A stretch of 64,000 bases of DNA, taken from NCBI GenBank assembly GCA_033439685.1, contig JAUEDM010000005.1, forward strand, positions 2,728,001 through 2,792,000. Reading direction: 5' to 3'. Below the pieces are notes generated by a model, which was not told the origin of the DNA, ran no database searches, and was given only the letters and a program-made list of their open reading frames with translations. Shown here piece after piece: positions 23,200-34,074 of the stretch (the stretch's first letter is position 1; each line of letters begins with the position of its first letter). The position numbers and the translations under genes were made by a program. This DNA is from Apodospora peruviana. Lineage: Eukaryota > Ascomycota > Sordariomycetes > Sordariales > Lasiosphaeriaceae.

Positions 23200-23572
23200 G
23201 CGGTGGGATGGCGGTGAGAGTGAGACCGCGGGCCGAGGGGATAACGCGGTTGCCATGGTCTCTCCCGCCATGGTCATCAAGGACGTCATATATCCGTAGG
23301 TAAACCCATCCGGACTGCAGATATTAATCGGCTGAGTTCTGACACGCGTTCGTAAACAAGATCCGAGGAGTGATTGATGCAGCCGAAGTCGAGCAGCTCA
23401 TCCGTCGTGGCCATCATTCGAGGTCAACAACAGGCAATCCAAAGCCCAATCCAAAGCGACTAGACAGCCGGAAGGTCAAGATGCCATTCAAAAAGAGCCG
23501 AATAAACATATGTACGAAGAAGAGTTGAGAATTTCTTCTCCATGTCCCGACCCAAAGGCCGTGATCACAGTG

Positions 23573-23679
23573 AAAAAAAAATGTTTAGCGTCTCTTTGAG
23601 TAGCGTGTCATCCTTAGTGCAGGGGCCATGCTAATCTTCTCTGTATCGTTTCAAATTGACCAATTGCCCGAAGGCGAGG
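23573..23679 (-). ncRNA. U6 spliceosomal snRNA
   Basis: Reverse-complement sequence matches U6. It has a 5' stem-loop GCC-TTCG-GGC (about 23675-23665), then CAATTTGAAACGATACAGAG containing the ACAGAGA box (23644-23638). Next come AAGATTAGCATGGCCCCTGC and AAGGATGACACGC (U4/U6 pairing and internal stem-loop region), and a T-run of 9 residues at 23581-23573 as the Pol III terminator. U6 forms the catalytic core of the spliceosome with U2. The ends are approximate: the 5' end lies within a few bases of 23679. A TATATAATA box lies upstream at 23732-23724. No internal intron interrupts it, unlike U6 in some yeasts. It stands alone in the intergenic space, as is normal for this gene. Confidence 0.95.
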
Positions 23680-23723
23680 AAAGAGAAGAGAAAGAAGGAG
23701 CAAGAAACTGGGAGGGCGACCGG

Positions 23724-23732
23724 TATTATATA
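23724..23732 (-). promoter_or_regulatory. TATA box of the U6 gene
   Basis: TATATAATA on the minus strand, 45-53 bp upstream of the presumed U6 5' end. Pol III U6 promoters in fungi use an upstream TATA element. The spacing is somewhat longer than the usual 30 bp, so the true 5' end may lie a few bases further upstream. Confidence 0.6.
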
Positions 23733-24310
23733 CCTGTCTGAGATGGCCTGTGCACGACCACAAAACTTTGTGATTCACCGCCTGCCGTGGCAGAATGAGT
23801 CAGTCAGTGGTGGAGCGGGTGGTGGCGGTGGCAGAAAGAAGATTCACTGGCTGACTGGCTGTGGCAGGGCCGCAAGGGCAGCAGGGGGTCCGCCCCACCA
23901 CACCTGTCTGGCTGCTCTCGCAGGCATCCCGTCACTGTCACTGGCTTTTGTTTTGGTGATTCTCGAAAGAGCTTCCATTTGATAACAAGCTGGATGGAAG
24001 TCATCAAGGCCATCTTGATCTAAGTGTGACTGTGTCTAGCTGACTGACACTGTTTACACACATTGCAGAAACTCCCGGTGAGAAAAAGTCAACGCCGAGC
24101 CCCTGAATTTGAAAGATGCCCATCAAAAACGCCACGCTCTTTCGCAACAGGATAGGCTGAACGCGTGAGGCCGCCAGCAGCGCCTGTATATATATTAGCT
24201 TAGCACCCGGCGACCATGATGAGCATGGGCTCATATAAATCGGTCATCATGGCGTAGCTCAGGCTCAAGAAACCACATAATTATCACGAACAGCTCCGAA
24301 GAGCTCAAGA

Positions 24311-25135
24311 ATGAACCTCTCAAGGGAAGCCATCATCATCCTTCGCAGCCCAGGGCACCAGCAGGCCAATGGGCCACCTCCAGAACGATTCACCGCGCCG
24401 AGTCTGAACTTTATGTCCAACGCACAATGGCACATCAGGCACTCGACGCTGCCCGAACGCGCCAAGCACCGAAATCCTCGCATCACGCTGCAGCCGCTAC
24501 CTGGAGGTGGTGTCACAGTTACTCAATCCTACCAAGAGATTGACTCACCGGCCATCCATTCCTCGTCCAGCAGCGCGGAAATCATCCCCTCGACGACAGA
24601 GCCAAACCCGGGGGAAGGTCTCTACGGGTTGAGGGAGACCAGTAGCGCCTCTGCATTTCCTTCGAGCGGTAGTGGTGGTGTTGGTAGTGGCGGTCTACAA
24701 GAAAGGGTTAAACACTTCCTGGCCTATGCGACAAGACCTGGACCCCGAGGTAGCAGCAGCCACGGCAGTCTCCGCCGCCAGTGGGAAATCTTGGCCAGCG
24801 GAAAGGAGGGACAGCTCGAAGACTGGATGATTGACGACGGAAACGGTTGGATCTCTGACAGTTCGGGTGAGAGGCGACCCGACTGGAGGATGAGCTATGT
24901 TGTCGTGTACATTATTGATCACGGGGAAGGAGAAGAAGAACATGGAGGAGCTGTTGATGATGGTGGCATCGAGATCTGGGATAACAGAGGGGCTGGTAGG
25001 CCGCTGAGCGACGAGACGGTGGGCAAGATCAAGACGGCGCTGAGGGGAGTCGGTGGTGATGGTAAGTTTGCGGCCTTGGTGGAAGAGCTGAAGCTTGTCC
25101 GGATGGACCTCGAGAGGCCTTGGGAGAGGCACTAG
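24311..25135 (+). CDS. Uncharacterised fungal protein, 274 aa
   Basis: Single-exon frame starting MNLSREAIIILRSPG. It has no signal peptide or TM segment. Residues about 80-125 are Ser/Gly-rich and low complexity. The second half looks folded: a helix QERVKHFLAYATR, a Trp-containing stretch (RRQWEILASGKEGQLEDWMI), a beta-like YVVVYIIDHG, and a C-terminal helical region ending LKLVRMDLERPWERH. Codon choice and the coherent C-terminal half argue that it is real. I recognise no domain. The neighbours, U6 RNA and a TM protein, give no functional hint. Confidence 0.6.
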   Translation: MNLSREAIIILRSPGHQQANGPPPERFTAPSLNFMSNAQWHIRHSTLPERAKHRNPRITLQPLPGGGVTVTQSYQEIDSPAIHSSSSSAEIIPSTTEPNPGEGLYGLRETSSASAFPSSGSGGVGSGGLQERVKHFLAYATRPGPRGSSSHGSLRRQWEILASGKEGQLEDWMIDDGNGWISDSSGERRPDWRMSYVVVYIIDHGEGEEEHGGAVDDGGIEIWDNRGAGRPLSDETVGKIKTALRGVGGDGKFAALVEELKLVRMDLERPWERH

Positions 25136-25563
25136 TAATACAAGAGTAGACATCGGATTTGGACGTATTGCTGACCAATCAAAACTGGGCCCAAATCTAT
25201 TCATTCCTAGAGTTATTAATGGGAAAATATGATACTCCGTAGTGTTGAAATCTTAATTCCCTGGTTTCGTCTGGTGGTAGTGATGGTGCCGGAGTTAACC
25301 AATGCCCAGGCGGCTGCTTAAAGCCTTATTCATCCCGCCCCACAGAGCACAGGCCAAGCGGCCCAGGGCCCCCAGGCCAAGCGCATTGTCCAGGGCAGCT
25401 TCGAGGTTGCACCCGCCAACACCATCACAGCATCACGAACCTTGAGAGTTTCCCAGCTCAACGACGTACTTCCGTCTTTTCCTCATCCGCCTCCGAGCGA
25501 ACTTCTATCATCGATCGCGCGAGTCCAAATAAATCGCCACAGAAGAAGCCCAATGCGACCAAG

Positions 25564-26329
25564 ATGACCGGACGAACACGGCCGTCGCTCCTCGGAGGAG
25601 CGGCGCTCTTCTATTACCTTGTCGCCATCCTCTCTTTATCCTCCTCCTCTGCCTCAGCAGCATGCAAGTCCTCCCCCCCCCCTCTCTCTCTCTGCCTTTC
25701 TTCCCTAACCTTCCTTCCACCACAACTCCTCTGAGGACTAACAATCAGTCGGTCGCGTGCCAGCAACAGCATCCCAAACTTTTTGCAAATGCACCTGCTT
25801 CACAAACAGCACAATCATCCCCCTCGGACCCTCCCACGGCGACCCAGTCCAACCGCCTTTAGACCCAACACCTTCTCCCAAACCGACCTCAATACCGAAC
25901 TTACAGTCCAGAGCAGCCTCCTCTTCATGCGGGCAATGCAACCGCGCCTTCTGCCTCAAATATAACCTCCCCATCTGCAAGGATGCCGAAGAAAAAGACG
26001 TCCTGACCAGCTGTTTCCAGCGCGACAGCACCAAGGACCAGATCATCGTCTGGGGGTTTATTATCGGTACGGTCGGGCTGCTGGGCTGGGCTGGGTTGCA
26101 GAGGGTCATTGCGTACCGGGAGAGTAACAAAGCTAGGAGTAGGGGTGGTGGTGGTAGTGGTGGTGCTGCTGCTGCTGGGACCGGAGTAAGGGAAGGAGTT
26201 TGGGGGAGGATGATGATGTCTGGCGGTTCTGGGGGAGTACCAGGAGGGGGGGGAGGAAGGGGTACGCAAGAAGGGGTGTATACGCCACTGCCGACGGGAG
26301 GGCATGAGCAGCGGCCAGGAGGCGGTTGA
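25564..26329 (+). CDS. Fungal secretory-pathway TM protein with GC-AG intron
   Basis: Exon 1 is 25564-25663 and exon 2 is 25749-26329, giving 226 aa. The 85-bp intron starts GCAAGT and ends ATCAG. No GT donor gives a sensible protein, whereas the GC donor joins a signal peptide (MTGRTRPSLLGGAALFYYLV... ASAA) to FGRVPATASQTF in phase. The lumenal part has clustered cysteines: CKCTCFTNSTIIPLG near residue 45, then CGQCNRAFCLKYNLPICKDA near 90-110. One TM helix follows (IIVWGFIIGTVGLLGWAGLQ, about 127-146). The C-terminal tail is Gly-rich and low complexity. I believe homologues are widespread in filamentous ascomycetes, but I cannot name a function. Confidence 0.75.
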
Positions 26330-27277
26330 TCGTTACCTTCGGGACATACGAAAGACAAAGATAATAGACGGAGTGGCTTTGCTTTTTGGTATTTTGGAAA
26401 GGGCGGGTTTGTTTGGTTTGTTTTTGGTTACCTACCTACCTTGCGATTTTATGAATATGTCTATGGGAAATTGGCATACAAATAAGATGCAAGCAAGTGA
26501 TGCTTTCTGAGATGAAAACAACATGAGTCTTGGGAGTGACGTGCAAGCCTCCAACCTCCAGTGCGATAAATCAAAGTTTGGCGGATCATGGGTCATGCAA
26601 GAGTCGATTATTTTATTCTCCCAGTGGTCAGATGCTCGTAGCGAGCAGACATTGGCAAAACCGGTCAGTCCTAAACAGCTCTTTGGACGGCTTGCACAGA
26701 GGAAGAGGGAAAGCGCAGGAATACGATCAATGGTGTCTGATTCATGCCACATGCCACAAAATGGCAAAGCAAATGGCTACCTATACGACCATGCGAAAAG
26801 GAGGAGCAAGATCGAGGCACCCGATACGTGACAGGACCGTTCCCATCCGGTGTGTGATGCCATCCACCAAACAAACATCCACAATCACCCAGTTTCCCCT
26901 TTTGTTTTTTCCTATCCGATCCATGAAAAGAAATGTGTCCCGTACCTAGTCATCGCTGCATGATGCTCCCCCATGTCAATCTACTGCCCAGTAAAAAAAA
27001 AACAAAAAAACAGTGCTCCTCAACCAAACCCCATTTGTTTGTCGTTGGCCTTTTCAACCCTCCAGGTTCAGTGGTTATTACCACATCAATTCATTGCTGT
27101 AGCCATGGAAGTGCCAGTCATAAGCACCCTCGCAATGGAGGCGCAGTATGCCATCTCCTCCAGCTCGGCCATATCCTCAGCCTCTCCCACAAGCGTACAC
27201 GCAGCGGGATGGATTCTAAGAGACGATCCCTCCCCCACCAGTCTAGGCGAACCGCGATGAATTGAAAGAGGCAATCC
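26330..27277. other. Convergent intergenic region, no gene seen
   Basis: 0.95 kb between the stop codons of the TM protein and DAHP synthase. It contains ACCTACCTACC (about 26430) and short A-runs. It probably consists of the two 3' UTRs. Confidence 0.5.
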
Positions 27278-28760
27278 CTACTCCTCCTCCAACAAAGTGG
27301 CCGCCTTGGCTCCTTCCTGGCCGTTGGTCGAAGTCCCAACGAGCTTGCGGCGTTCGCGCACTGCGGCCGCGAGATCTTCGAGCACAGTGACGGTGCTCTC
27401 CCAGTCGATACACGCGTCCGTGATACTGACGCCCTTTTTGAGCGCAGCCGGGCCCTCGGCCGGCACCTTTTGGTTGCCCTCACCAATGTTGGACTCGATC
27501 ATGACGCCAATGATGGCCGTCTCGCCCTCGCGCAGCTGGTCGGCGACGCACTTGGCTACCTTGGGTTGGTTGCGGTGGTCCTTGTTGGAATTCCCTGCAG
27601 GCAAAAGATTAGAACAGAGGCATAAATGGCTGAGCAGAAGCCGGCTTACCGTGCGAGCAGTCGACCATAATAGCCATCTTTTGGCCCTTCTTGATCAATG
27701 TCTCCTTAGCCGCCTTAATGTTCTCCTTATCGTAGTTGGGGCCCTTGGTGCCTCCACGGAGGATGACGAAACCGTGCTCGTTGCCGGCGGTGCGGGTGAT
27801 AGCCGCGAGGCCCTGCTTGGTGACGCCCATGAAGTGGTGCTTTGCGGCCGCCGCGCCGATGGCGTCAATGGCGACGCCCAGGTTGCCGTCCGTGCCGTTC
27901 TTGAATCCGACTGGGAAGGAAAGGCCAGATGCCAGCTCGCGGTGGAGCTGTGACTCGGTGGTGCGAGCACCGATGGCACCGACCGAGATGAAGTCGGCCA
28001 GGAACTGCGGCGAGATGGTGTCGAGCATCTCGCTCGCGATGGGCACGCCGGCCGCCGTCAGGTCACGGAACAGCTGGCGAGACACCCGCAGACCCTTGTT
28101 GATCTGGAAGGTCTGGTCGATGTCGGGATCGTTGATGAGCCCCTTCCAGCCGACCGTCGTGCGCGGCTTCTCAAGGTAGGCGCGCATGACAATGACGAGG
28201 TCGTCCTGGAGCTTCTCGGCCAGCGCCTTGAGCCTCGTCGCGTATTCGATGGCGGTGGCGGGGTCGTGGAGGGAGCATGGGCCGACCACGACCAGGAGGC
28301 GGTCGTTGCGCCCCATGATGACGCCGACTGCCTCACGTCGGCCTTTTACGACGGTCTCGAGGGCCGCCTCCGTCATGGGCACCTCCGAGATGAGGAGGGC
28401 CGGGGGGATGAGGGGGTCTTGCCCCAGGACTAGAGGTGACAAGGGTAAGCTTGGGTCATAATGTACAGGTCAAGCGATGAATATATGTTGAGTACATGAA
28501 AGAAACCATGGAGGACAGGCGGGAAGGAACCATAGCCGTGACCCCCAACTTAGGACGGCATTGCACAGTATAGTTGCAGTCCGATGCCAAAATCCTGGGC
28601 CGTCATGCGTTGATGTAAAAGGGGCAAAGGGGACCACATTGGACTTTGAGTCAAAGCAAAAAGGGCGGAACATGAGAGTCACAGGACAGATGAAAGGGGC
28701 AGGGACAAGATCGTGAAATAGAAACATACCTCTGACGTCGTCAGCAGCGAGGGGAGCCAT
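27278..28760 (-). CDS. 3-deoxy-7-phosphoheptulonate (DAHP) synthase, class I, 3 exons
   Basis: Exons: 28760-28730, 28429-27650, 27594-27278, giving 375 aa, the usual length of fungal enzymes. It condenses phosphoenolpyruvate and erythrose-4-phosphate, the first step of the shikimate pathway to Phe, Tyr and Trp. Visible motifs are GPCSLHDP (residues 60-67), EKPRTTVGWKG, GARTTESQLHRELASGL, GFKNGTDG, GNEHGFVILRGG, DCSHGNSNKDHRNQ (formed across the 55-bp second intron) and GVMIESNIGEGNQ. Exon 1 encodes only MAPLAADDVR plus one base. Its 300-bp intron (GTATGT...CTCTAG) is the longest in the window. Fungi have several isozymes with different amino-acid feedback (Tyr, Phe, Trp). I cannot assign which one this is. 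The leader is CAG-rich immediately before the ATG. Confidence 0.95.
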
Positions 28761-28883
28761 TGCTGCTGTTGCTCTGCTGCTGCTGCTGCTGTTGCTTGCT
28801 GCTGCTGCTGAGAGTCTGATGTGTGCCGAGCGGAAGAAAAGCGAAGAGGAATCGAAATCTGCGGCCGGGTTGAAGAAAAGTAA

Positions 28884-29140
28884 GTCTGCTGCCCGGTTGG
28901 TGTGGCTTCTGTGATCTCCGGGGAAGGAGAGAAGAGTAGCCTCCTGCTCAAGTTGCTGTGGCACCGGTGTGTTTGGGAAGGAATAGGGAGTCGGCTGCCG
29001 GTGTGCTGTGGCTTCGAAGGCTGGAGTTGAAGAAGGTACGAGTGAAAATGTGGGACGTTGAGAGTCTGCTGCCCGCGCTGGCGTGGCGTCTGCGTGGGAG
29101 GGAAGGGAAAAGGCCGTCTGCTGCCTGGCTGGTGTGGCGC
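28884..29140 (-). repeat. Degenerate repeats upstream of DAHP synthase
   Basis: On the plus strand GTCTGCTGCCnGGnTGGTGTGGC-like blocks start at 28884, 28990, 29064 and 29116 (spacing 106, 74, 52 bp). They lie 120-380 bp upstream of the DAHP synthase ATG, in its promoter or 5' UTR. Confidence 0.7.
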
Positions 29141-29149
29141 TGAACGTAC

Positions 29150-32100
29150 GAGAGCAAGGGCAGAGTCACTCGATGATGATCTGCGGGATGTGAAGGGGTA
29201 GGTACGGTCCGTAGACGGAGGAAGGTAAACAAGGGCAAAGGACCGTGGCAAGGGGTTGATCGAGGGGCTCGAGGCGAGAGAAGGTCAGGTCAGGTACTAC
29301 CTACAGGTACGGGGACGCTGGCAGGTGGATTTTGTGCCCGATGGCAGGGCTATCCCGTTTAGGAGGTCACGGGTATCTACAACAAAGAAGTTGCTGCTGG
29401 TACGGAGCTAGAAATGTAGAAAACTTCTCACAATTTGGACTCGAGGTGAAGCTGCAGAGAGAAGCTGACTTTGTCAGGCTGACGACAGGTTGGATGGTGT
29501 TGTACAAAAAAGTTTCAGTGACTCAGAGTGGCAGTACTAACAAGGAAAAGCTACCCCTCGGTGGGGGAAAACTCTCCTGGGGATTGAAACGGAGAGCGAA
29601 GCTCCTGAAGTGAACCTGTCCCTTTTTGTCCAAGCCAATTAATTGTCTTGTGCCTACTACTGCCTACTACTCGCATTTGACCTCCTGTATGGACTCCGGG
29701 GAACATCTTGGACATATCCAGTGCCTGAATTTATGGGAATTCGTTCGATGTCATCAACATGTGGCCGAAATACGGCGGGATCCAATGGGACGGAGGTCAA
29801 ATTTTCTTTATTACTTTTTCTACCGCCCCGTAACAGCCTATCAGGCGCAACGCCATTGGGCTGAAGGCACCTCCACGGCCGAGTAACGGCCCGCCGCTTA
29901 AGCACGAGTCTAGGAAAGCCCAGGTGGGGGAGGGGCAGCGTTTTTTCAATCTTCAATTGTGATTCCTTTTGTCCCTTTCTGACGTCTCTCGCCATCTTTA
30001 CCTTCACCGCCTTTGATATATCACAGCTTCCATTGTGGGGCCGGGCTGGGAGTTAGCCTCCTGGGTCGTACCATGTACTCTCGTTCTCTCATGTCCAAGA
30101 CAGACGACTGGAGGGCAGGTACTTCCTTTCTTCTTGGTGGACAGAGAACCTGCAAGAACACATGCGAGGTTTCCTGCTTTTGCCCGAACTCATCATGAAC
30201 CCGAATGACCTCGCTCTGATCCCAAAGCGGACAAGTCTATCGAGAATCAAACACTGGCTGGGCTCGAGTTGATGTACCTGGGTCCGGAAGCGTCGACGTG
30301 CAGGGCAGCACCCATGATCAACGCGACCTGCTTCTTTCTAATAACTACAGTAAATTCCCTGCTTCCTACCATGTAGGACCCGCGAACCATAGTGTTTTGC
30401 AATGAGGTTCAGATCCGTCCGCGTAAAACCAGGGTTCGGACCAGGCCCACCCTAGGATCTCGGGCTTCTCATCGTGGGTTTGGCGGCGACCCCGGCGCTG
30501 GGCGTGCCAATCTAAACCCCTGTCGGCCTGCGATACCGATCTCGGAATCGATGGGTTCCGGTACGGCCGGATACCTAGGGGTCCGGCGCGCTCGGCTTTC
30601 TGGCCCTTGTGTGTTAACTATCAGAATGTGCTAAGTTTCTGTTTGGCATTGTTCGCTTCGTGTCGAGACCGATAGAAGAAGAAGAAGAAGCAAAAAAAGG
30701 GTATCTGTCATTATCATCAGGTACTATATCCGGGTTTTGGGTGTTCATATCTGATGGGAATAGCATGCAGTGATGCAGGGTGCTGTGTGTGACGATGTGA
30801 CGAGATCTGCGAAAACAGCAGCTTTGCCGCGTTCTGTTTGGTTTACCTTGCCGGGCATTTCGTGATGTTGATGGGCATTTTATTCCGACGGCCAATTACT
30901 TGAGGCTCTTATCACTTGTTTGACTGGACGAAAAGTTTAGCCCCGAGTTTGGCCATGAGGATCAATACACATGTTCTTCGATTCGTCCAAACAGCACATG
31001 ATGTGTGATGAAGGTGAAAGCAGAAAGATGGGATCCTTCAGGAAGACATACCCGAGAACAATACTCCATGTTGACTGGCTTTACCCTGCAATACAAAGGG
31101 TTGTCGCCAGCATCCAAACATGAAGTCCACACCCGCCCCCAAGGGGAAGTAGACTCCTCGTCTAAGGTACGGATAGAGCACGACCACACCACCAACAGAA
31201 CCTCCGCCTTGCCTTGTGCCAATCGACGAATCATGATGGTCCCGCCGCCCTTTCTGTAAGGCACAGCTATAATATATGGGTAATATGGGGCCGAAACAAT
31301 CGGCGATGGCTCCCGCTCGCCCTCGACCTGGACCTCCGGCCAACTCACCGAGGAAGGAAAGGAAGCCATCTCTGCACATTCACACAGATCGGCCGCCTCG
31401 CAGGAATAGGGTTCGTGGCTCGCCCAAACAAGTGGTCGCTGATGCCGCCGGTGACCCATCGATGGTTCTGGCCTCCTTGGACGGCTCTTGAAGCAATCCT
31501 GAAACCGCAGGACCTGTGAAGAGCTGCCCATCATCTCTCTGACGACTCGGTGCACGCACCGATCCACGCTCCTCGCGACTGGCTAGTGCAAGAGAGATCC
31601 ACAGTGGGAGGGGGTCCCTGCGCACCCTGGCTGATGCCCTGTTGGGTTGTGTTTTCTTGGACTTGGGAAACTGGGGACTGTCCCATTGTAGTGGGCTCTC
31701 CAGGAGTTTTGTAGCCGGAAACTGCTTGTCAACACCACGATCCAAAAACTGTTTGGCTGCCTGCTTGCTCAGGTTTGAAGTTTTTTTTTCTTCCAAAATT
31801 TGGTATTTGTTTGTTGAGATCAAAACATGGAGCCCGGCCTATCCTCTGGACTTGCCCTCGTCCGCCCGTTGCCTCTGGTTTGAACCCTTGGTCCCTTGCC
31901 GCATCTGACGTAGGTGCCTGTCCGCTCACACTCACACTGGCACCTACCTTAGCGACCCGCGCGCCTAGGTATGCAAAGAGTTGCCTCCTTCACCTGTCTG
32001 GAGACTGCAGTGGTTTGTTTGAAGGATCCTAGTTCATCACGATTGTTCGAGAACCAGATGATTCTAGCGCATTCATTCACAATTACAGTCATAAGGACCT

Positions 32101-32654
32101 TGATCTCCTTGACAGCCGTGGCTGGGAAGTGCACGACCCGATTACCAAGACAAGAAGACCCCAGACCAACCCCAACCTAGCCTCAGCTGCCCCCCAGACG
32201 ACGGGAAGCGACCCGGCATCGTCGCATCGAGCTACGGGTGATACTGCGCAGCTATTGGAGGCCGACCACCGACCACCGCCGCTGTTGGTCCAGCTCCTCA
32301 GCCTCTCCTCCGCCATCCCGCCCTGCCCCCATTGTGGCCGCTTGATTCGTTCGTCCTTCGTCCTCGCAGCTCCCCTTTCCTTTGCAGATCCAGGGAGGAC
32401 AGACGCAAGGAAGGGGCAATCGTATCCTCGGAATCGACAAAACAGTCAGATCATAAGTATCTAGTTGCAGCATGCTTGGGCGCCAATACTCAACAGCTCG
32501 GCAAGCATTATTTCCACCGGGTCACGACGCTCGACAGTCCGGACTGTGATGCTGGACTCCGCCTCAGCTTTTCTTCAATAACGCCCATTCTCCCTTGTCG
32601 TGGCCGCAACAAGACAGTCTTTTCGCATCACTGTGTCCATACACAGTTGGCATC
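29150..32654. other. Long gene-poor region
   Basis: About 3.5 kb. Only short, composition-poor open frames are present on either strand, and none has motifs I recognise. It contains a GCCTAGGT motif (about 31962), a short GAA run (about 30675) and pyrimidine-rich sequence. The 3' few hundred bases are probably the leader of the next gene. Confidence 0.5.
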
Positions 32655-34074
32655 ATGATGGTCGACCACGAATGGCCCGAGGCCCGGCGCAAGAGAGGCC
32701 GGGAGGACGAGTACGCCGATGTAGTGGCAGGAGGAACGCTGGGATTCACAGAGCACAGAAGTGTAAGCATGTTATGTTTCTTTCGGATGCCGTCTAGAAC
32801 CAAACGAACCTCCAGTCGAGATCATGCCTGGTGTCCATCCTTCGGCCACAAGACAGCTCCGTGAAAAAGTTACAATGGCATAGACTGACCTTAGCTACCG
32901 CCGGTTACAGAAACGTCTTCAATCATTACCAGTCCGGACGTCTCCAACTTCGAAACGATGGGCCGAGCCACCCAACTTCCCTCCCTCGCATCCGACCTTT
33001 GCCCAGCCAGCAGTCGTACCTCCGCGGACCATCACGCCGGGGGCCTCTGACTCAGAAGAGACGGCCGGGGCGGCGGTACAACAGCACATATGGGCGGCCG
33101 AGCCGGAACTCGTGGTGCCGCAACAACCTTCGCCCTCTGGGATGGTTTCGGATTATGGGTACGGTGATATGGACATGATGGACGCTTCTTCCGAACCATT
33201 ATCGCAGGAACTTAACCAACAACAACAACAACAGCATCAATGGGGAGGGCAACAAAGCGACCCTCAGCAGCAGCAGCAGCAACAGCATTTAGAACCCGGT
33301 CCATTTCAGCCAGACGCGACCGCGCCAACCATCACCGGCCGCATGCCGACACCGATACACTGCTCTTTCGCGCAGCAAGTTAGGGGAACCAACTGGAGCG
33401 GGGCAGCGGGGAATGTAATGCAGCAGCATCAGCAGCAGGAGCAGGGACATAACCAGGGCCCAGCAATGATGGATGAGGGCGGCCTGAATGCCGCCGCATT
33501 CAGTCGACGCTGTTTAATAGGCGAGAGCAGTAACTCTCAGTCATCAGGAGGCCTCATGATAGGCCACGATAGTGTCCCGCGGTCTCTCGACGGCGCGGCA
33601 GCGACGGCGCAGGTCATGGCGGACTGGAGTATGGTACAGAACCGGCGGCTTCCGTCACCCATTAGTGAGAATGGTGGTGAGGACAGTCCGCTTTCGCCAC
33701 AGATGATGTTGGATTCTTCTTTCCAACAGCAGCATATGGGGCATCTTGGCCATCTTACCCACCAGCACCCGCTTCTTTCCGCGTTACCAACGCGGCCGGC
33801 GGGACACAACCACGTCCATGATAGCCCGTCGCCTGAGCAGCGAAACTCGCCTGGCAGGGAGGGTGGTGGCTCCGAAAACCACGCGATGGATATCGAGTCC
33901 CCGGCCACACCGTCACCGGGACGAAAGGGACACACGAGATCGCGACACACGCTCAGCTCGTGGACGTCGGCCCAGCCCGGCATGAAGCGGTCGTTCAGTA
34001 TAGGGTACCGAGCCGACTGCGAGAAGTGCCGAATGAAGGTGCCGGGGCATTTTAATCACATCATCTTATCGTAG
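32655..34074 (+). CDS. PolyQ-rich fungal protein with C-terminal CxxC, 2 exons
   Basis: Exon 1 is 32655-32762 and exon 2 is 32911-34074, giving 423 aa. The 148-bp intron (GTAAGC...GTTACAG, phase 0) joins TEHRS to KRLQSLPVRTSP. The N-terminus has a basic cluster RRKRGRED that could be a nuclear localisation signal. The middle is disordered with three Gln-rich runs and many SP sites (LPSPISEN, DSPLSP, SPATPSPGRK). The last about 35 residues are more conserved-looking: KRSFSIGYRADCEKCRMKVP, ending GHFNHIILS, with a CxxC pair. Function unknown; a nuclear role is only suggested by composition. The stop is TAG at 34072-34074. The same frame stays open for 36 further codons after it (see findings). 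Confidence 0.72.

Noticed and set aside
28679..29251. 190-aa minus-strand frame overlapping the DAHP synthase leader
   Set aside because: It is made of repeat blocks and CAG runs and overlaps exon 1 of the enzyme in another frame. It is most likely leader sequence.
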